Notes: a model not told the origin generated them from the letters alone. Positions 1 through 9,036 are shown, numbered from the stretch's first letter. The stretch: 64,000 nt of DNA from Alphaproteobacteria bacterium (GCA_016125405.1 WGLW01000008.1:62001-126000), one strand, 5' to 3'. Numbers and translations are program-made.

Positions 1-105
1 GCCGAATGGGTCGCGAGCTCCTACGACCGGGCCACGGTGAAGGCCGAATTCCTGCGGACCTGGAAGCAGAAACTCAATCTGGACCAGCTCCTTCAGCGGG
101 AATAG
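1..105 (+). CDS. C-terminal fragment of an unidentified protein
   Basis: An open frame enters at the left edge and ends at TAG 103-105, giving the last 34 residues of a gene that begins outside the window. The tail is amphipathic and charged and ends in LNLDQLLQRE, which looks like a terminal helix. There is no diagnostic motif, so I assign no function. It shares its strand with the pmbA group that follows. In related genomes envelope-sugar genes sit near this group, but nothing in these residues proves that here. Confidence 0.6.
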   Translation, partial: AEWVASSYDRATVKAEFLRTWKQKLNLDQLLQRE

Positions 106-199
106 GCGGGCTATCCGCCCGGCGGCGCCGCCGAAAAATCCGGTCGCGCTGTGTTCCGCCTGACGCTACAAAGTCTGGGTCGCTGCGGAGGGGTGCTCC

Positions 200-487
200 A
201 TGAAGTTCTTCATTATCAACAGTTTCCGGATGATCGTGTACATCGCGTACTTCGCGATCATCGCGATCCAGGCGTTCGGCTTTTACCTCAAGCGGGTCGA
301 GGTCAACGATGTCTTCGCCCAGCTGGTCGGAAGCCGGCTCAACCCATCGGGAGAGGCGGCCGTCGCGATCATTTCCGGACTGATCTCTGGCTGGTTCCTC
401 GCCACGATCGTCTGCGGATTGCTGGTGACGCTGCTGGACATCCGGGACGACATCAACGATCGCCTGCCCAACGCGCGCGGCAAGTAG
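200..487 (+). CDS. small two-helix membrane protein, function unknown
   Basis: A 95-residue protein with two hydrophobic segments, roughly residues 9-28 and 53-80, separated by a polar loop containing KRVEVNDVFAQLVGSRLN. The C-terminal tail is charged (DIRDDINDRLPNARGK). This predicts an inner-membrane hairpin with the tail probably in the cytosol. The start ATG at 200 follows a GGAGGGG run at 187-193, a good ribosome binding site. The reading frame has the strong third-position GC expected of a real gene. I do not recognise the family. It stands alone about 95 bp before pmbA on the same strand. Confidence 0.65.
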   Translation: MKFFIINSFRMIVYIAYFAIIAIQAFGFYLKRVEVNDVFAQLVGSRLNPSGEAAVAIISGLISGWFLATIVCGLLVTLLDIRDDINDRLPNARGK

Positions 488-581
488 ACCTTCTCGCGTA
501 ACTGCCCGACCAGGCGGACGGCGCGTCGGCAGAGCCGATGCGCCCTTCGTATTCCCGTTTGCCTGCCCTAGATAGGATCGC

Positions 582-1919
582 ATGACCTCACCGAACGCCG
601 ACCTCCTGCAGACGCTGATCGAGAAAACCCTTCGATCCGGCGCCGATGCGGTGGACGCCCGACTGTCCGAAAGCGCCAGTCTGTCGGTCGAGGTCCGCAA
701 TGGCGATCTGGAGCAGGTCGAACGGGAGGAGTCCCGCGGCCTCGCACTGCGCGCGCTGGTCGGGCGGCGACAGGCGCATGTCTCGGCGACGGATCTTTCG
801 CCTGCTGCGCTGGACGCCTTGAGCGAGCGGGTTGTCGCCATGGCGAGGATGGCGCCGGAAGACAAGTATTGCGGCATACCGGACGCCTCTGAAATTTCTT
901 CCAAACGGCCCGATCTGGATCTCGACTGCGACGACACGCCCGCCGCTGAAATTCTCGAAGAGCGCGCACGCGAAGGCGAGGCGGCCGCGCTGGCTGTTTC
1001 GGGCGTCAAGCAGACGGGCCATTCCGGCGCGTCGTGGCAGACGTCGCGAACCTGGGTCGCAGCATCCAACGGATTCGTTGCCGAGCGCAGCGGCGGTATG
1101 TCTTCGCTGGCGGTCATGGCGATCGCCGAGCGCGATGGAGCGATGGAGCGGGACTACGACAGCCGGTCGGAACGGCGGAAGGCGCGTATGCCTGCGGCTG
1201 CAGAAATTGGCCAGACGGCCGGCGAACGCGCCGTCGCCCGCCTGGGACCAAGGAAGCTGGATAGCCGGGTCGCTGCGGTGATCTTCGAGAACAGGCTGGC
1301 CAACCGGCTGCTCTCCGCCTTTGTCGGCGCCATATCCGGTCCAGCGATCGCCCGTGGAGTCTCGTTCCTCAAGGATCGGCTGAACAAGCCGGTTTTCGGT
1401 CCCACGGTCAGGGTGATTGACGACCCGCTCAAACCCGGCGGCTTTGGCTCGCGGGGCTATGACGGTGAAGGCCGCGAGGTTTCGCGCAAGGCGCTGGTGG
1501 ACAATGGCGTGCTGACGCAGTGGTTGCTCAACGGACCGTCCGCGCGGCAGCTGGGTCTGACGCCAAATGGGTTCGCCAGCATGGGGTTCGGCGACCCGCC
1601 CGGCATCACCACGTCCAATCTGGATCTCCAGCCCGGGGCCGACGACCTCGACGGCCTGATGAAGCAGGCTGGGGAAGGGTTGCTGATCACCGACATGTTC
1701 GGCCCGTCGCTTAATCCCAATACGGGCGATTACTCGGTTGGCGTTTCCGGCTTCTGGTTCGAAAATGGCGAGCGGGCATTTCCCGTCTCGGAAGTGACGG
1801 TCGCCGGCGACCTGCCGTCGATGCTGCTCCGCGCCGTGCCCGGTTCCGATCTTGAAATTCGAGGTTCCATGAACTCACCCAGCCTTCTGATCGATGGGCT
1901 GTCCCTTGCCGGACGCTGA
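582..1919 (+). CDS. pmbA: TldD/PmbA family protein, PmbA (TldE) subunit
   Basis: A 445-residue protein matching the TldE/PmbA half of the TldD-TldE metalloprotease, which in E. coli trims microcin B17 and degrades unfolded CcdA. In that complex TldD carries the HExxxH zinc site and PmbA forms the other half of the chamber. Consistent with this, no HExxxH motif is present here. Recognisable family stretches are the early GLALRALVGRRQAHVSAT and the late NPNTGDYSVGVSGFW followed by a hydrophobic C-terminus. Its partner tldD lies at 29801-31219 on the other strand, not next to it. The downstream IMPase gene overlaps its 3' end by 26 nt, which suggests co-translation. Confidence 0.93.
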   Translation: MTSPNADLLQTLIEKTLRSGADAVDARLSESASLSVEVRNGDLEQVEREESRGLALRALVGRRQAHVSATDLSPAALDALSERVVAMARMAPEDKYCGIPDASEISSKRPDLDLDCDDTPAAEILEERAREGEAAALAVSGVKQTGHSGASWQTSRTWVAASNGFVAERSGGMSSLAVMAIAERDGAMERDYDSRSERRKARMPAAAEIGQTAGERAVARLGPRKLDSRVAAVIFENRLANRLLSAFVGAISGPAIARGVSFLKDRLNKPVFGPTVRVIDDPLKPGGFGSRGYDGEGREVSRKALVDNGVLTQWLLNGPSARQLGLTPNGFASMGFGDPPGITTSNLDLQPGADDLDGLMKQAGEGLLITDMFGPSLNPNTGDYSVGVSGFWFENGERAFPVSEVTVAGDLPSMLLRAVPGSDLEIRGSMNSPSLLIDGLSLAGR

Positions 1920-2727
1920 CAAGCGCGATCTGGAAGACGACCTGGCCCTCGTGACCGAAGTGGCGCTTGAAGCCGGTCGCCTGTCCCTTCAATGGCTGGC
2001 GCGCGGGGTGAAGGTCTGGGAGAAGTCACCGAACAATCCGGTCACTGAAGCGGATATCGCGGTCAACAATCTGATCCGCGCGCGGTTGAGTTCGGCCAGG
2101 CCCGACTATGGCTGGCTCTCGGAGGAGTCCCGCGACAATCCCGCCAATCGCGTGCAGGAGCGAACCTTTGTGGTCGATCCAATCGACGGAACGAAAGCGT
2201 TCGTGAAAGGTGAGCCCGGCTTTTGCGTGTCGATCGCGCGGCTGCAGGGCGATGAGCCGGTTGTCGGCGCCTTGTTCAATCCCCTGACGGACGAGATCTT
2301 CAGCGCCAGGCGCGGCGGCGGAGCGCAACTGAACGGCGAGCCGATCCAGGTGACGGAGACTGGCGACCTCTCTGGATGCCGAATGATCGGACAGCCGGAC
2401 GTCTTTCGGAATTCGACCGGCCTTTGGCCCGCCATGACGCTGATCGATCCGATCCCCAACGCTGTGGCTTACCGCATCGCGCTTGCAGCCGCGGGCCACT
2501 GGGACGCGGCCGTGGCGCTCAACAACAAGAACGATTGGGACCTCGCCGCCGCCGTGCTGATCTTTCAGGAAGCTGGCGGCGTCGCCACGGACCGTTACGG
2601 CGCGCCGTTCGCCTTCAATGGCCCCTCCGTGGTCCAGGCGGGCATTGTGGCGGCTGGCGCGAATCTGCACCCCCTGATATTGGAAAAGACAAAGCTGCTG
2701 GAAGAAATGTGGCGCCTGAGGCGGTAG
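1894..2727 (+). CDS. inositol monophosphatase family phosphatase (CysQ/SuhB-like)
   Basis: A 277-residue magnesium-dependent sugar or nucleotide phosphatase. The metal-site motifs are in order: EES near residue 77, VDPIDGTKAFV near 93-103, and WDLAAAVLIFQEAGG near 214. These are the Glu, DPIDGT and WDxAA signatures of the family. Members hydrolyse inositol phosphates, 3'-phosphoadenosine 5'-phosphate or related substrates, and sequence alone does not settle which. The gene overlaps pmbA by 26 nt and precedes DUF4170, an order seen in other alphaproteobacteria near lipid A and Kdo genes. A role in PAP recycling (CysQ) is likely but inferred. Confidence 0.88.
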   Translation: MGCPLPDADKRDLEDDLALVTEVALEAGRLSLQWLARGVKVWEKSPNNPVTEADIAVNNLIRARLSSARPDYGWLSEESRDNPANRVQERTFVVDPIDGTKAFVKGEPGFCVSIARLQGDEPVVGALFNPLTDEIFSARRGGGAQLNGEPIQVTETGDLSGCRMIGQPDVFRNSTGLWPAMTLIDPIPNAVAYRIALAAAGHWDAAVALNNKNDWDLAAAVLIFQEAGGVATDRYGAPFAFNGPSVVQAGIVAAGANLHPLILEKTKLLEEMWRLRR

Positions 2728-2767
2728 CGCGGGCGCTGCCCGATAGGATCAGTCTGGAGTTCGACCC

Positions 2768-3022
2768 ATGGCGTCCGCATCTGCTGGCGAAAAGCAATTG
2801 CTTCATCTCGTCATCGGCGGCGAGCTCAAGAATGTAAGCGGCATCGAATTTCGCGATCTCTCGAAAGTGGACTTCATCGGCGCGTTCCCCAACTACAAGT
2901 CCGCCTATGACGCCTGGAAAGGCGCCGCGCAGCGCACGGTCGACAACGCCCATATGCGGTATTTTATTCTGCACGCTCACAGACTGCTCGATCCCGAGAC
3001 GGGCCACTCTCACGATGTGTAA
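2768..3022 (+). CDS. DUF4170 family protein
   Basis: An 84-residue soluble protein resembling DUF4170. Family-like features are the opening strand QLLHLVIGGEL, the core GAFPNYKSAYDAWKGAAQ, and the C-terminal AHMRYFILHAHRLLDP-type segment with two histidines. The function of the family is not established. It is typically encoded between a CysQ-like phosphatase and lipopolysaccharide genes, and the same neighbourhood is present here: the IMPase-family gene 40 bp upstream and an MsbA-like exporter 57 bp downstream. This suggests a link to envelope lipid assembly, which is inference from context only. Confidence 0.85.
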   Translation: MASASAGEKQLLHLVIGGELKNVSGIEFRDLSKVDFIGAFPNYKSAYDAWKGAAQRTVDNAHMRYFILHAHRLLDPETGHSHDV

Positions 3023-3079
3023 TGTGCATGGCTTAGTCTTGTTGATGTTGTCTGGCCCGGCGGGGCGACGGGCCTGACC

Positions 3080-4837
3080 GTGACTCGAGAGCGCCATCCA
3101 GCGGCTGCGCGATCCGTGCGGCCCGGTCTTTCCCGGCGTTTCGTTCGCGACTGGCTTGTGCCGCAGTGGCGATGGTTCGCACTGGGCACAACCTTCTCCG
3201 CCGTCACGGCTGCGGCCGCCTACGGCTATGCGCAGATCGTCAAGCTCGCGATCGACTGGTTGAACAGCGCCGACCCAAGAGTCTTCACGGTGGCGCCGTT
3301 GGCGATCGTGGTGCTGGTGTTCATCCGGGCGCCTTCAAGCTACGGGCAAACCCAGGCGAACAACACCGGCGTTCAGCGCGCCATGATCCACCTTCAGGAC
3401 GCATTGTTCGGGAGTTTGATCGAGGGGGATTTTGCTCGCCTGCAGGCGTCAGCCTCCGGCGAGTACGTATCGCAATTCACCAACGATATGGCGCTGATCC
3501 GCGAGGCGTCGCTGCGTCTGGCGACCAACCTCGCCAAGTCCGTGCTCACGATCCTTGCCAGCATCATCTTCATGCTGACGACGGACTGGGCGCTCACCCT
3601 GTTGCTCGTTGTGGTTTACCCCATCGCCTTCTGGCCGGTCGTGCGGCTTGGCGAACGCATCCGAAAGACATCGCGCCGATCGCAGGAACAGATAGGCGCG
3701 CTGACCGCACAGATCGGAGAGGCCTTCCAGGGTGCGCGCACGGTCAAGGCGTATGGCCTTGAAGACTATCAACGGGGCCGGGCGCTGGCCGGCTTCTCGG
3801 AACGCTCCCGCCTCTACATGAAAATCCTGGGAAACCGGGCCCTGGTCGATCCATTCCTTGAGGCCATTGGCGGTCTCGCCGCGGCGGGGCTGTTTGCCTT
3901 TGCCGGGTGGAGGGCCATGAGCGGCGCGTCGAGCGCAGGCGAGCTGGTCGGCTTCATTGTCGCCATCGCTGCGGCGTCGCCTGAGGTGCGCGCGCTCGGA
4001 ACGTTGAACTCGGTTCTGGGCGAGGGCTTGGCTGCTGCCGATCGCGTTTATGCCGCGATCGATGCCAAGCGGACGATCGTCGATGAGCCTGATGCGGTCG
4101 CGCTGGATACGTCCGAGGGAAAAGTGGATCTGGTAGATGTCCACTTTTCCTATCCCGGCGCGAGCCCGGCGCTTCAGGGATTAAGCCTCAGCGCCGAGCC
4201 CGGACAGACCGTAGCTCTCGTCGGCGCTTCAGGATCGGGCAAGTCGACCGTCTTCAATGTCCTTCTGCGGCTTTACGATGTTGCATCGGGGTCGGTGAAG
4301 CTCGACGGGCACGATGTCCGCGGTCTCAAGCTCTCGAGCCTCCGGCGTAATATTGCGCTGGTGTCGCAGGACGCATTCCTGTTCGACGCGACAATCGAGG
4401 AAAACATTCGTCTCGGGCATCCCGGCGCAACGGAGAGCGAAATCAGGGACGCCGCGCAGGCGGCCGCCTGCGACTTCATTGAGTCTCTGCCGCAAGGCTG
4501 GAAGACGCAGGCGGGCGAGGGCGGCCGCAATCTCTCGGGCGGTCAGCGGCAGCGTGTTGCGCTGGCCAGGGCGCTGCTCTCAAAGGCGCCCGTGCTGCTG
4601 CTGGATGAAGCCACCAGCGCGCTCGATTCCGAAAGTGAGTCCCGCGTGCAGGCCGCCCTGGCCAACATTGCCGGCCGCAAGACAATTCTGGTGATCGCCC
4701 ACAGGCTGGCGACGGTGCGTCGCGCTGACCGGATTTTCGTAATCGATGCCGGCAAGGTCATTGAATCCGGCTCACACGACGAATTGATCGCGCGCTCGGG
4801 CGCTTATGCTCGTTTGGCTGAGCTCCAGTTGAGTTGA
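3080..4837 (+). CDS. MsbA-like ABC exporter, fused permease and ATPase
   Basis: A 585-residue half-transporter. The N-terminal ~320 residues contain about six transmembrane helices, and the C-terminal ATPase has Walker A GASGSGKST near 381, Q-loop VSQDAFLF near 428, signature LSGGQRQR near 485, Walker B VLLLDEATSALD near 504 and the H-loop histidine in VIAHR near 537. All catalytic residues are present. It should work as a homodimer in the inner membrane. The setting after DUF4170 suggests lipid A core flipping (MsbA), but lipid or drug export by a paralogue cannot be excluded. The start is GTG at 3080, with only a weak ribosome binding site. Confidence 0.88.
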   Translation: MTRERHPAAARSVRPGLSRRFVRDWLVPQWRWFALGTTFSAVTAAAAYGYAQIVKLAIDWLNSADPRVFTVAPLAIVVLVFIRAPSSYGQTQANNTGVQRAMIHLQDALFGSLIEGDFARLQASASGEYVSQFTNDMALIREASLRLATNLAKSVLTILASIIFMLTTDWALTLLLVVVYPIAFWPVVRLGERIRKTSRRSQEQIGALTAQIGEAFQGARTVKAYGLEDYQRGRALAGFSERSRLYMKILGNRALVDPFLEAIGGLAAAGLFAFAGWRAMSGASSAGELVGFIVAIAAASPEVRALGTLNSVLGEGLAAADRVYAAIDAKRTIVDEPDAVALDTSEGKVDLVDVHFSYPGASPALQGLSLSAEPGQTVALVGASGSGKSTVFNVLLRLYDVASGSVKLDGHDVRGLKLSSLRRNIALVSQDAFLFDATIEENIRLGHPGATESEIRDAAQAAACDFIESLPQGWKTQAGEGGRNLSGGQRQRVALARALLSKAPVLLLDEATSALDSESESRVQAALANIAGRKTILVIAHRLATVRRADRIFVIDAGKVIESGSHDELIARSGAYARLAELQLS

Positions 4838-4887
4838 ACCCGCATTGGTTGCCGAAACGAAGCGTTGCGTTAACTCTCTGAGCGTAT

Positions 4888-4904
4888 CCTTACGGTGCGT
4901 AAGG
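4888..4904 (+). promoter_or_regulatory. inverted repeat overlapping a ribosome binding site
   Basis: CCTTAC and GTAAGG form a perfect 6-bp inverted repeat around a 5-nt loop. The right arm runs directly into AAGGGGA (4901-4907), the likely Shine-Dalgarno of the receiver-like gene starting at 4918. A hairpin here would hide part of that site. It could equally be a DNA operator. A TTAA element lies just upstream at 4870-4873. Confidence 0.45.
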
Positions 4905-4917
4905 GGAACAATCGGCG

Positions 4918-5484
4918 ATGAAGGGTCTTGCGGATATCACCGCAGTGATAGCGGCCAAGTCTATTGGCATGGCCCAGCCGTTGCGCATGGCGCTCCGGGG
5001 GATGGGCGTCCGCAACATTCACGTCGCCGTCACGCCCAAACAGGTGGTGGAAGCCTTCCAGACCTCGAACCCGGATGTGCTGATCGCAATCGTTCAGGCG
5101 CCCGAAGGTGATGAAGGCCTGTCGCTCATCCGCTTCATCCGGCGTTGGGAGAAAAGCCCCAATCCGCGAATTCCGATCGTCGCCGCATCTGCGCGCGCGG
5201 AAATGCCGGTTGTCTCCGCCGTGCTGAACGCTGGCGGCAACGAGTTTCTGATCGTGCCCGCCTCCGGCGACCAGTTGATGAAGAAGATAACAAGCGCGAT
5301 CCAGACGAACCGACCGTTTATTGACGGGCCCACATATGTCGGACCGGATCGCCGCCGGCGCCAGGATCCGGACTACAGCGGCCCGGAGCGGAGGGTGGCG
5401 CCTCACGCCACGGATCCGCAGCCGGGCGAGACCACTGTTTCCGAACCCGCGGCGCCTTCCGAGGCTACGGAACCGCAGTCCTGA
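4918..5484 (+). CDS. receiver-like protein lacking the phospho-acceptor, arginine-rich tail
   Basis: A 188-residue protein with a CheY-like fold over about residues 1-125 and a polar tail. Where a receiver has its acceptor aspartate after strand 3, this one reads NPDVLIAIVQAPEGDEGLSLI, with Ile and Ala instead of Asp. The usual acidic pair and conserved lysine are also not evident. It is therefore probably a pseudo-receiver that binds partners without phosphorylation. The tail repeats a GPDRRRR...GPERR motif (residues ~141-160), a pattern seen at the ends of some alphaproteobacterial signalling proteins, then turns Pro/Glu/Thr-rich. The gene is alone, with 80 bp of upstream DNA. Its partner is unknown. 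Confidence 0.7.
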   Translation: MKGLADITAVIAAKSIGMAQPLRMALRGMGVRNIHVAVTPKQVVEAFQTSNPDVLIAIVQAPEGDEGLSLIRFIRRWEKSPNPRIPIVAASARAEMPVVSAVLNAGGNEFLIVPASGDQLMKKITSAIQTNRPFIDGPTYVGPDRRRRQDPDYSGPERRVAPHATDPQPGETTVSEPAAPSEATEPQS

Positions 5485-5566
5485 TCACGGGTCCGCCGAA
5501 TAGCAGTTCGCGCCCGATTTCCGCCCGGATGCACATTAGGCTTGGCCGTATCTGCGGAGGTCGGTC

Positions 5567-6040
5567 ATGCCCGGACGAATTTTGCTGCTGTGCCTTTTGT
5601 CCGTAGGACTTGCAGCCTGTCAGAGCGCGCGAACCGCGCCGCCGGAAGAAGCGCTGGACCCGTTCACAGTCGCGATCGATGCAGAACGGTGGGGCGTCCT
5701 TATCGATCGCGCACACGATGGTCTCATCGAATCTGGCGCGGGTGAGAGGCAGCTGGCGGACGATAATATTCTTCGCGCGGATACGGCGCTGAAGTCCGGG
5801 GCCGCAAGACTGATCCTCCTGCGGAACGATGTCTGTCGGCGCGGGCTACTGTCCTGGAAGGATTGCGAGCTCGGCGCCTGGCCAGCCTGGACACAGCAGG
5901 CGCCATCCTCAAAAACGCCGCTCGAAGTTCTGGACCGGCGGAGCCAGTGGCTCGGCGCCGAAATGCAGCGCTTCACCGAGGTCGGCTGCAACGCGGGCCG
6001 CGGCGCGACGGACGACGATCTCTACTGCTCCGTCGAATAA
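5567..6040 (+). CDS. predicted lipoprotein, function unknown
   Basis: A 157-residue protein beginning with a lipoprotein signal: charged start, hydrophobic run LLLCLLSVG and lipobox LAAC, placing the lipid-modified cysteine near residue 18. The mature part is soluble and contains four more cysteines, in NDVCRRGLLSWKDCELG and near the C-terminus in GCNAGR and LYCSVE, so two disulfides are plausible in the periplasm. I recognise no family. Its stop codon lies one base from the stop of the convergent TSUP gene. Confidence 0.7.
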   Translation: MPGRILLLCLLSVGLAACQSARTAPPEEALDPFTVAIDAERWGVLIDRAHDGLIESGAGERQLADDNILRADTALKSGAARLILLRNDVCRRGLLSWKDCELGAWPAWTQQAPSSKTPLEVLDRRSQWLGAEMQRFTEVGCNAGRGATDDDLYCSVE

Positions 6041-6041
6041 G

Positions 6042-6815
6042 TCAGGCCAGACCCAGGACCGCGAGAAGGCCCCTTCCCAGATAGCCTGCGCCAGTGGCCG
6101 TCACGAGCCATTTCGTCCATTTGCGGAAACCGACGTCCGAGAGGCGGTCAAGCGCGCGACCGCCCAGCCATGTTCCCAGCAGCGATAATGGAATGACGGC
6201 TGCGAACATCCACGCCGGGGGAAACTCAACAGGCTGGCCGCCGTGATCGGACAGCGCCGCCAGAAGCGGTCCGCCCCAGAAGGCGATCTTCACCGCATGA
6301 GCCATCACCTGTGTGGTCGACTTGGTCGCCACAACGGTTTGGCGGGTGAGTTGCGTCTTGACGAAAAAGATGTCCAGCACCGGCCCGGCGACGCCCGCCA
6401 GCGTGTTCACGACCTGCACGAGATATCCGCAGATTTCCGCCTGAAAGCGCCGGTCTGCGTTCAACTCGATCCAGCTTCGCGGGATCTGAACCATCATGGC
6501 GGTGAAGCCGAGCAGGAAGAAGACGGCAGTCTGGCTCGGCCGCCAGTTCAGTAGTGCGAGAGTGATGATCCCGCCGACCACGCCGATTGCGTAGCGCCCG
6601 ACAATTTTCCACGAGATATGTCGAACCAAAAGAGTGGCGCGCGATGCGTTCGACACGATCTGTATGAAGCCGTGAAGCACCATCGACGACGCGACGGGCA
6701 GGTAACTGACCAGCACGCCTTTCATGATCAGGCCGCCGGCCATTCCGAACACGCCGGAAATCGTGGATGTCGCCAGCACCGTGGCGAGCAGCACGATCAG
6801 CGTGGTTTCCGGCAT
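6042..6815 (-). CDS. TSUP (TauE/SafE) family membrane permease
   Basis: A 257-residue polytopic membrane protein with about seven or eight hydrophobic segments. The N-terminal signature STISGVFGMAGGLIMKG matches the glycine-rich first repeat of TSUP permeases, and GTWLGGRALDRLSD matches the loop in the second repeat. Family members export or take up sulfite, sulfoacetate or other organosulfur anions, and the substrate cannot be read from sequence. No sulfur metabolism genes are nearby. It is divergent from the GNAT gene, sharing a 131-bp intergenic region that should contain promoters for both. Confidence 0.85.
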   Translation of the reverse strand: MPETTLIVLLATVLATSTISGVFGMAGGLIMKGVLVSYLPVASSMVLHGFIQIVSNASRATLLVRHISWKIVGRYAIGVVGGIITLALLNWRPSQTAVFFLLGFTAMMVQIPRSWIELNADRRFQAEICGYLVQVVNTLAGVAGPVLDIFFVKTQLTRQTVVATKSTTQVMAHAVKIAFWGGPLLAALSDHGGQPVEFPPAWMFAAVIPLSLLGTWLGGRALDRLSDVGFRKWTKWLVTATGAGYLGRGLLAVLGLA

Positions 6816-6946
6816 GGTTGATTGAATCGCGAGCGGCCAATTCGTCGGGCGCCTGTTAGCAGCGCACGGGGCCGCTGTCGAACGCCGGACTCTTGCAACA
6901 TCGGAATCCGGGGGCCACTCTTTGCTGAGTCGGACGGAGGTTTTGA

Positions 6947-7510
6947 ATGATCGTCATCCGCACTGCTCGCCGCACGGATGCAACCGGGATCGCCCGCGTG
7001 CACGAGGCGACCTGGAAGGAGGCCTATAACGGCCTGCTCGATGAAGCCTATCTGGCCGCCCTGACCGAACGCAGGCTGACGCCGCGGTGGCGCAGGAGCC
7101 TGGACCACCGGGCCGAGGATCTGGACGACCAGATTTACGTTGCGGTGGCCGGCAAGGAGGTGGTCGGCTTTGTCATGGTTGGCGCCTCGCGCGAGACATT
7201 TGCGCCGTGGGACGCCGAGATCAGCATGGTCTATGTCCTCAAGGAGCACCGGGGCGTCGGTGTCGGCCGGACGTTGATGAAGACGGCGGCGGATCACTGC
7301 ATCCGGCGCGCCATGTTCTCCGGTGGTCTCTGGGTATTGCGCGACAACGGGCCGGCCCGGGACTTTTACGAGGCGCTTCAGGGCGAACATGCGGGCCGGA
7401 AGGCCGACGGAGTGGGGGGCAGGGTTGTTCCTCTGGTCGGCTATTTCTGGCGCGACATGGCCACGCTGGCGGAGCGCGCAACGCCCAGGGTGGAGATTGG
7501 CGGCATCTAG
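6947..7510 (+). CDS. GNAT family N-acetyltransferase
   Basis: A 187-residue acetyl-CoA-dependent transferase. The fold is shown by the N-terminal IRTARRTDATGIARVHEATW, the central strand EISMVYVLKEHRGVGVGRTLM with the Q/RxxGxG acetyl-CoA loop (RGVGVG near residue 100), and the C-terminal LWVLRDNGPARDFYEALQ, typical of motif B. Substrates in this family range from amines to protein N-termini, and none can be assigned here. The ATG at 6947 follows a strong ACGGAGG ribosome binding site. A hairpin directly follows the stop codon. Confidence 0.88.
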   Translation: MIVIRTARRTDATGIARVHEATWKEAYNGLLDEAYLAALTERRLTPRWRRSLDHRAEDLDDQIYVAVAGKEVVGFVMVGASRETFAPWDAEISMVYVLKEHRGVGVGRTLMKTAADHCIRRAMFSGGLWVLRDNGPARDFYEALQGEHAGRKADGVGGRVVPLVGYFWRDMATLAERATPRVEIGGI

Positions 7511-7511
7511 C

Positions 7512-7569
7512 GGCCGGCGCAGGGATACCCTCCACCGGCCACAATACCCGGCCAACCGGCCCGTTTTTT
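7512..7569 (+). terminator. likely transcription terminator after the GNAT gene
   Basis: Immediately after the stop codon, GGCCGG (7512-7517) pairs with CCGGCC (7535-7540), and inside it AGGG pairs with CCCT around a 3-nt loop, with a 3x3 internal bulge between the stems. A run of six T follows at 7564-7569 after a second small GGCC/GGCC hairpin. The T run is distant from the first hairpin, so efficiency is uncertain. Confidence 0.5.
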
Positions 7570-7733
7570 CCTTGGCCTTTGCCCCGGCATGTCCATTGCC
7601 TTGCGCCTGCGCCGTGGTTACGGACTAGCCACCAGAAGCAGCAATCGCCGCGCTGTGGCGCACTCGACCGGATATGGGTCCGGGACTAGGGTCGCCGCCA
7701 AATGCTGGCGCGGAGAGGTCAAAGGAGCCGTCC

Positions 7734-9014
7734 ATGAACTTCGAATTCAGTGACAAGACAAAGGATTATATCCGCCGCGTTTCGGACTTCATGGACAGGC
7801 ACGTCTATCCGAATGTGGAGACCTTCCATAAACAGCATGAGGCGGGCGACCGCTGGACGACGCCGCAGATCGTTCACGACCTGAAGGCGCTGGCCAGGAA
7901 GGAAGGCCTCTGGAACATGTTCATGCCCCCCTCGGAGCATGATGACGACGAGTTCCACGGCGCCGGTCTTACCAACCTGGAATACGCGCCGCTCTCCGAA
8001 CTGATGGGCCGCGTGTCCTTCGCCTCGGAAGTCTTCAACTGCTCCGCGCCCGACACCGGAAACATGGAAGTGTTCCACCGCTACGGCACGAAGGAGCAGA
8101 AGCAGAAGTGGCTGAAGCCGCTGATGAACGGCGAGATCCGCTCCGCCTTCCTCATGACCGAGCCGCAGGTCGCTTCTTCGGACGCCACGAACATCGAGAC
8201 GCGCATCGAGCGCAAGGGCGATGAATACGTCATCAACGGACGCAAATGGTGGTCGTCCGGCGTTGGAGACAGCCACTGCAAGGTCGCCATCGTCATGGGC
8301 AAGACGGATCCGTCCGCCGCCCGCCACAAGCAACAGTCCCAGATCATCGTCCCGCTCGACACGCCCGGCGTGAAGGTGCTGCGCATGCTTCCGGTGTTCG
8401 GCTATGACGACGCGCCGCACGGCCATGCCGAAGTGCTGCTGGAAAACGTGCGCGTACCGGTCACCAATATGCTGCTGGGCGAAGGCCGCGGCTTCGAGAT
8501 CGCCCAGGGCCGTCTCGGGCCGGGCCGCATCCACCACTGCATGCGCACCATCGGCGCGGCGGAAGTGGCCCTCGAGAAAATGTGCAAGCGCCTGCTCAGC
8601 CGTACGGCGTTCGGCAAGAAGGTGGCCGAGCAGTCGGTCTGGGAACAGCGCATTGGCGAAGCCCGCACCGATATCGAGATGTGCCGGCTGCTGACCCTGA
8701 AGGCGGCGTTCATGATGGACACCGTCGGCAACAAGGTCGCCGCCAACGAGATCGCGATGATCAAGGTCGCGGCCCCCCGCATGGCCTGCAAGATCATCGA
8801 CGAGGCGATCCAGGCGCATGGCGGCGGCGGCGTAACGTCCGACTTCGGTCTCGCGCGCTCCTATGCCTCGATCCGCACCCTCCGCCTCGCGGATGGTCCG
8901 GACGAAGTGCACTGCCGCGCCATTGCCCGAAACGAGTTCAAGAAATACCGCGACAACGCCTACGCCAAGGACGTTGACGCCGAGAAGCAGACGGAAGTGG
9001 TCGGCTCGCGCTGA
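7734..9014 (+). CDS. acyl-CoA dehydrogenase, ACAD10/11-like
   Basis: A 426-residue FAD-dependent acyl-CoA dehydrogenase that would catalyse alpha,beta-dehydrogenation of an acyl-CoA. Recognisable parts are the substrate and FAD segment [20 protein letters not shown], the NGRKWWSSG strand, the arginine-containing GRIHHCMR helix, and the C-terminal [16 protein letters not shown] followed by [10 protein letters not shown], typical of the ACAD10/11-like subgroup. The chosen ATG at 7734 has AAAGGAG seven bases upstream; an upstream in-frame start at 7674 has no such site. With the MaoC hydratase that follows it could form two steps of beta-oxidation. The exact acyl chain is unknown. Confidence 0.92.
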   Translation: MNFEFSDKTKDYIRRVSDFMDRHVYPNVETFHKQHEAGDRWTTPQIVHDLKALARKEGLWNMFMPPSEHDDDEFHGAGLTNLEYAPLSELMGRVSFASEVFNCSAPDTGNMEVFHRYGTKEQKQKWLKPLMNGEIRSAFLMTEPQVASSDATNIETRIERKGDEYVINGRKWWSSGVGDSHCKVAIVMGKTDPSAARHKQQSQIIVPLDTPGVKVLRMLPVFGYDDAPHGHAEVLLENVRVPVTNMLLGEGRGFEIAQGRLGPGRIHHCMRTIGAAEVALEKMCKRLLSRTAFGKKVAEQSVWEQRIGEARTDIEMCRLLTLKAAFMMDTVGNKVAANEIAMIKVAAPRMACKIIDEAIQAHGGGGVTSDFGLARSYASIRTLRLADGPDEVHCRAIARNEFKKYRDNAYAKDVDAEKQTEVVGSR

Positions 9015-9036
9015 TCTCGTCCGGGCTGGATAATCC

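Noticed and set aside
569-581. Matching CTAGATAGG words upstream of pmbA and near the tldD start as a shared regulatory site
   Set aside because: The copies differ in orientation and distance from the start codons, and a ten-base match can arise by chance.
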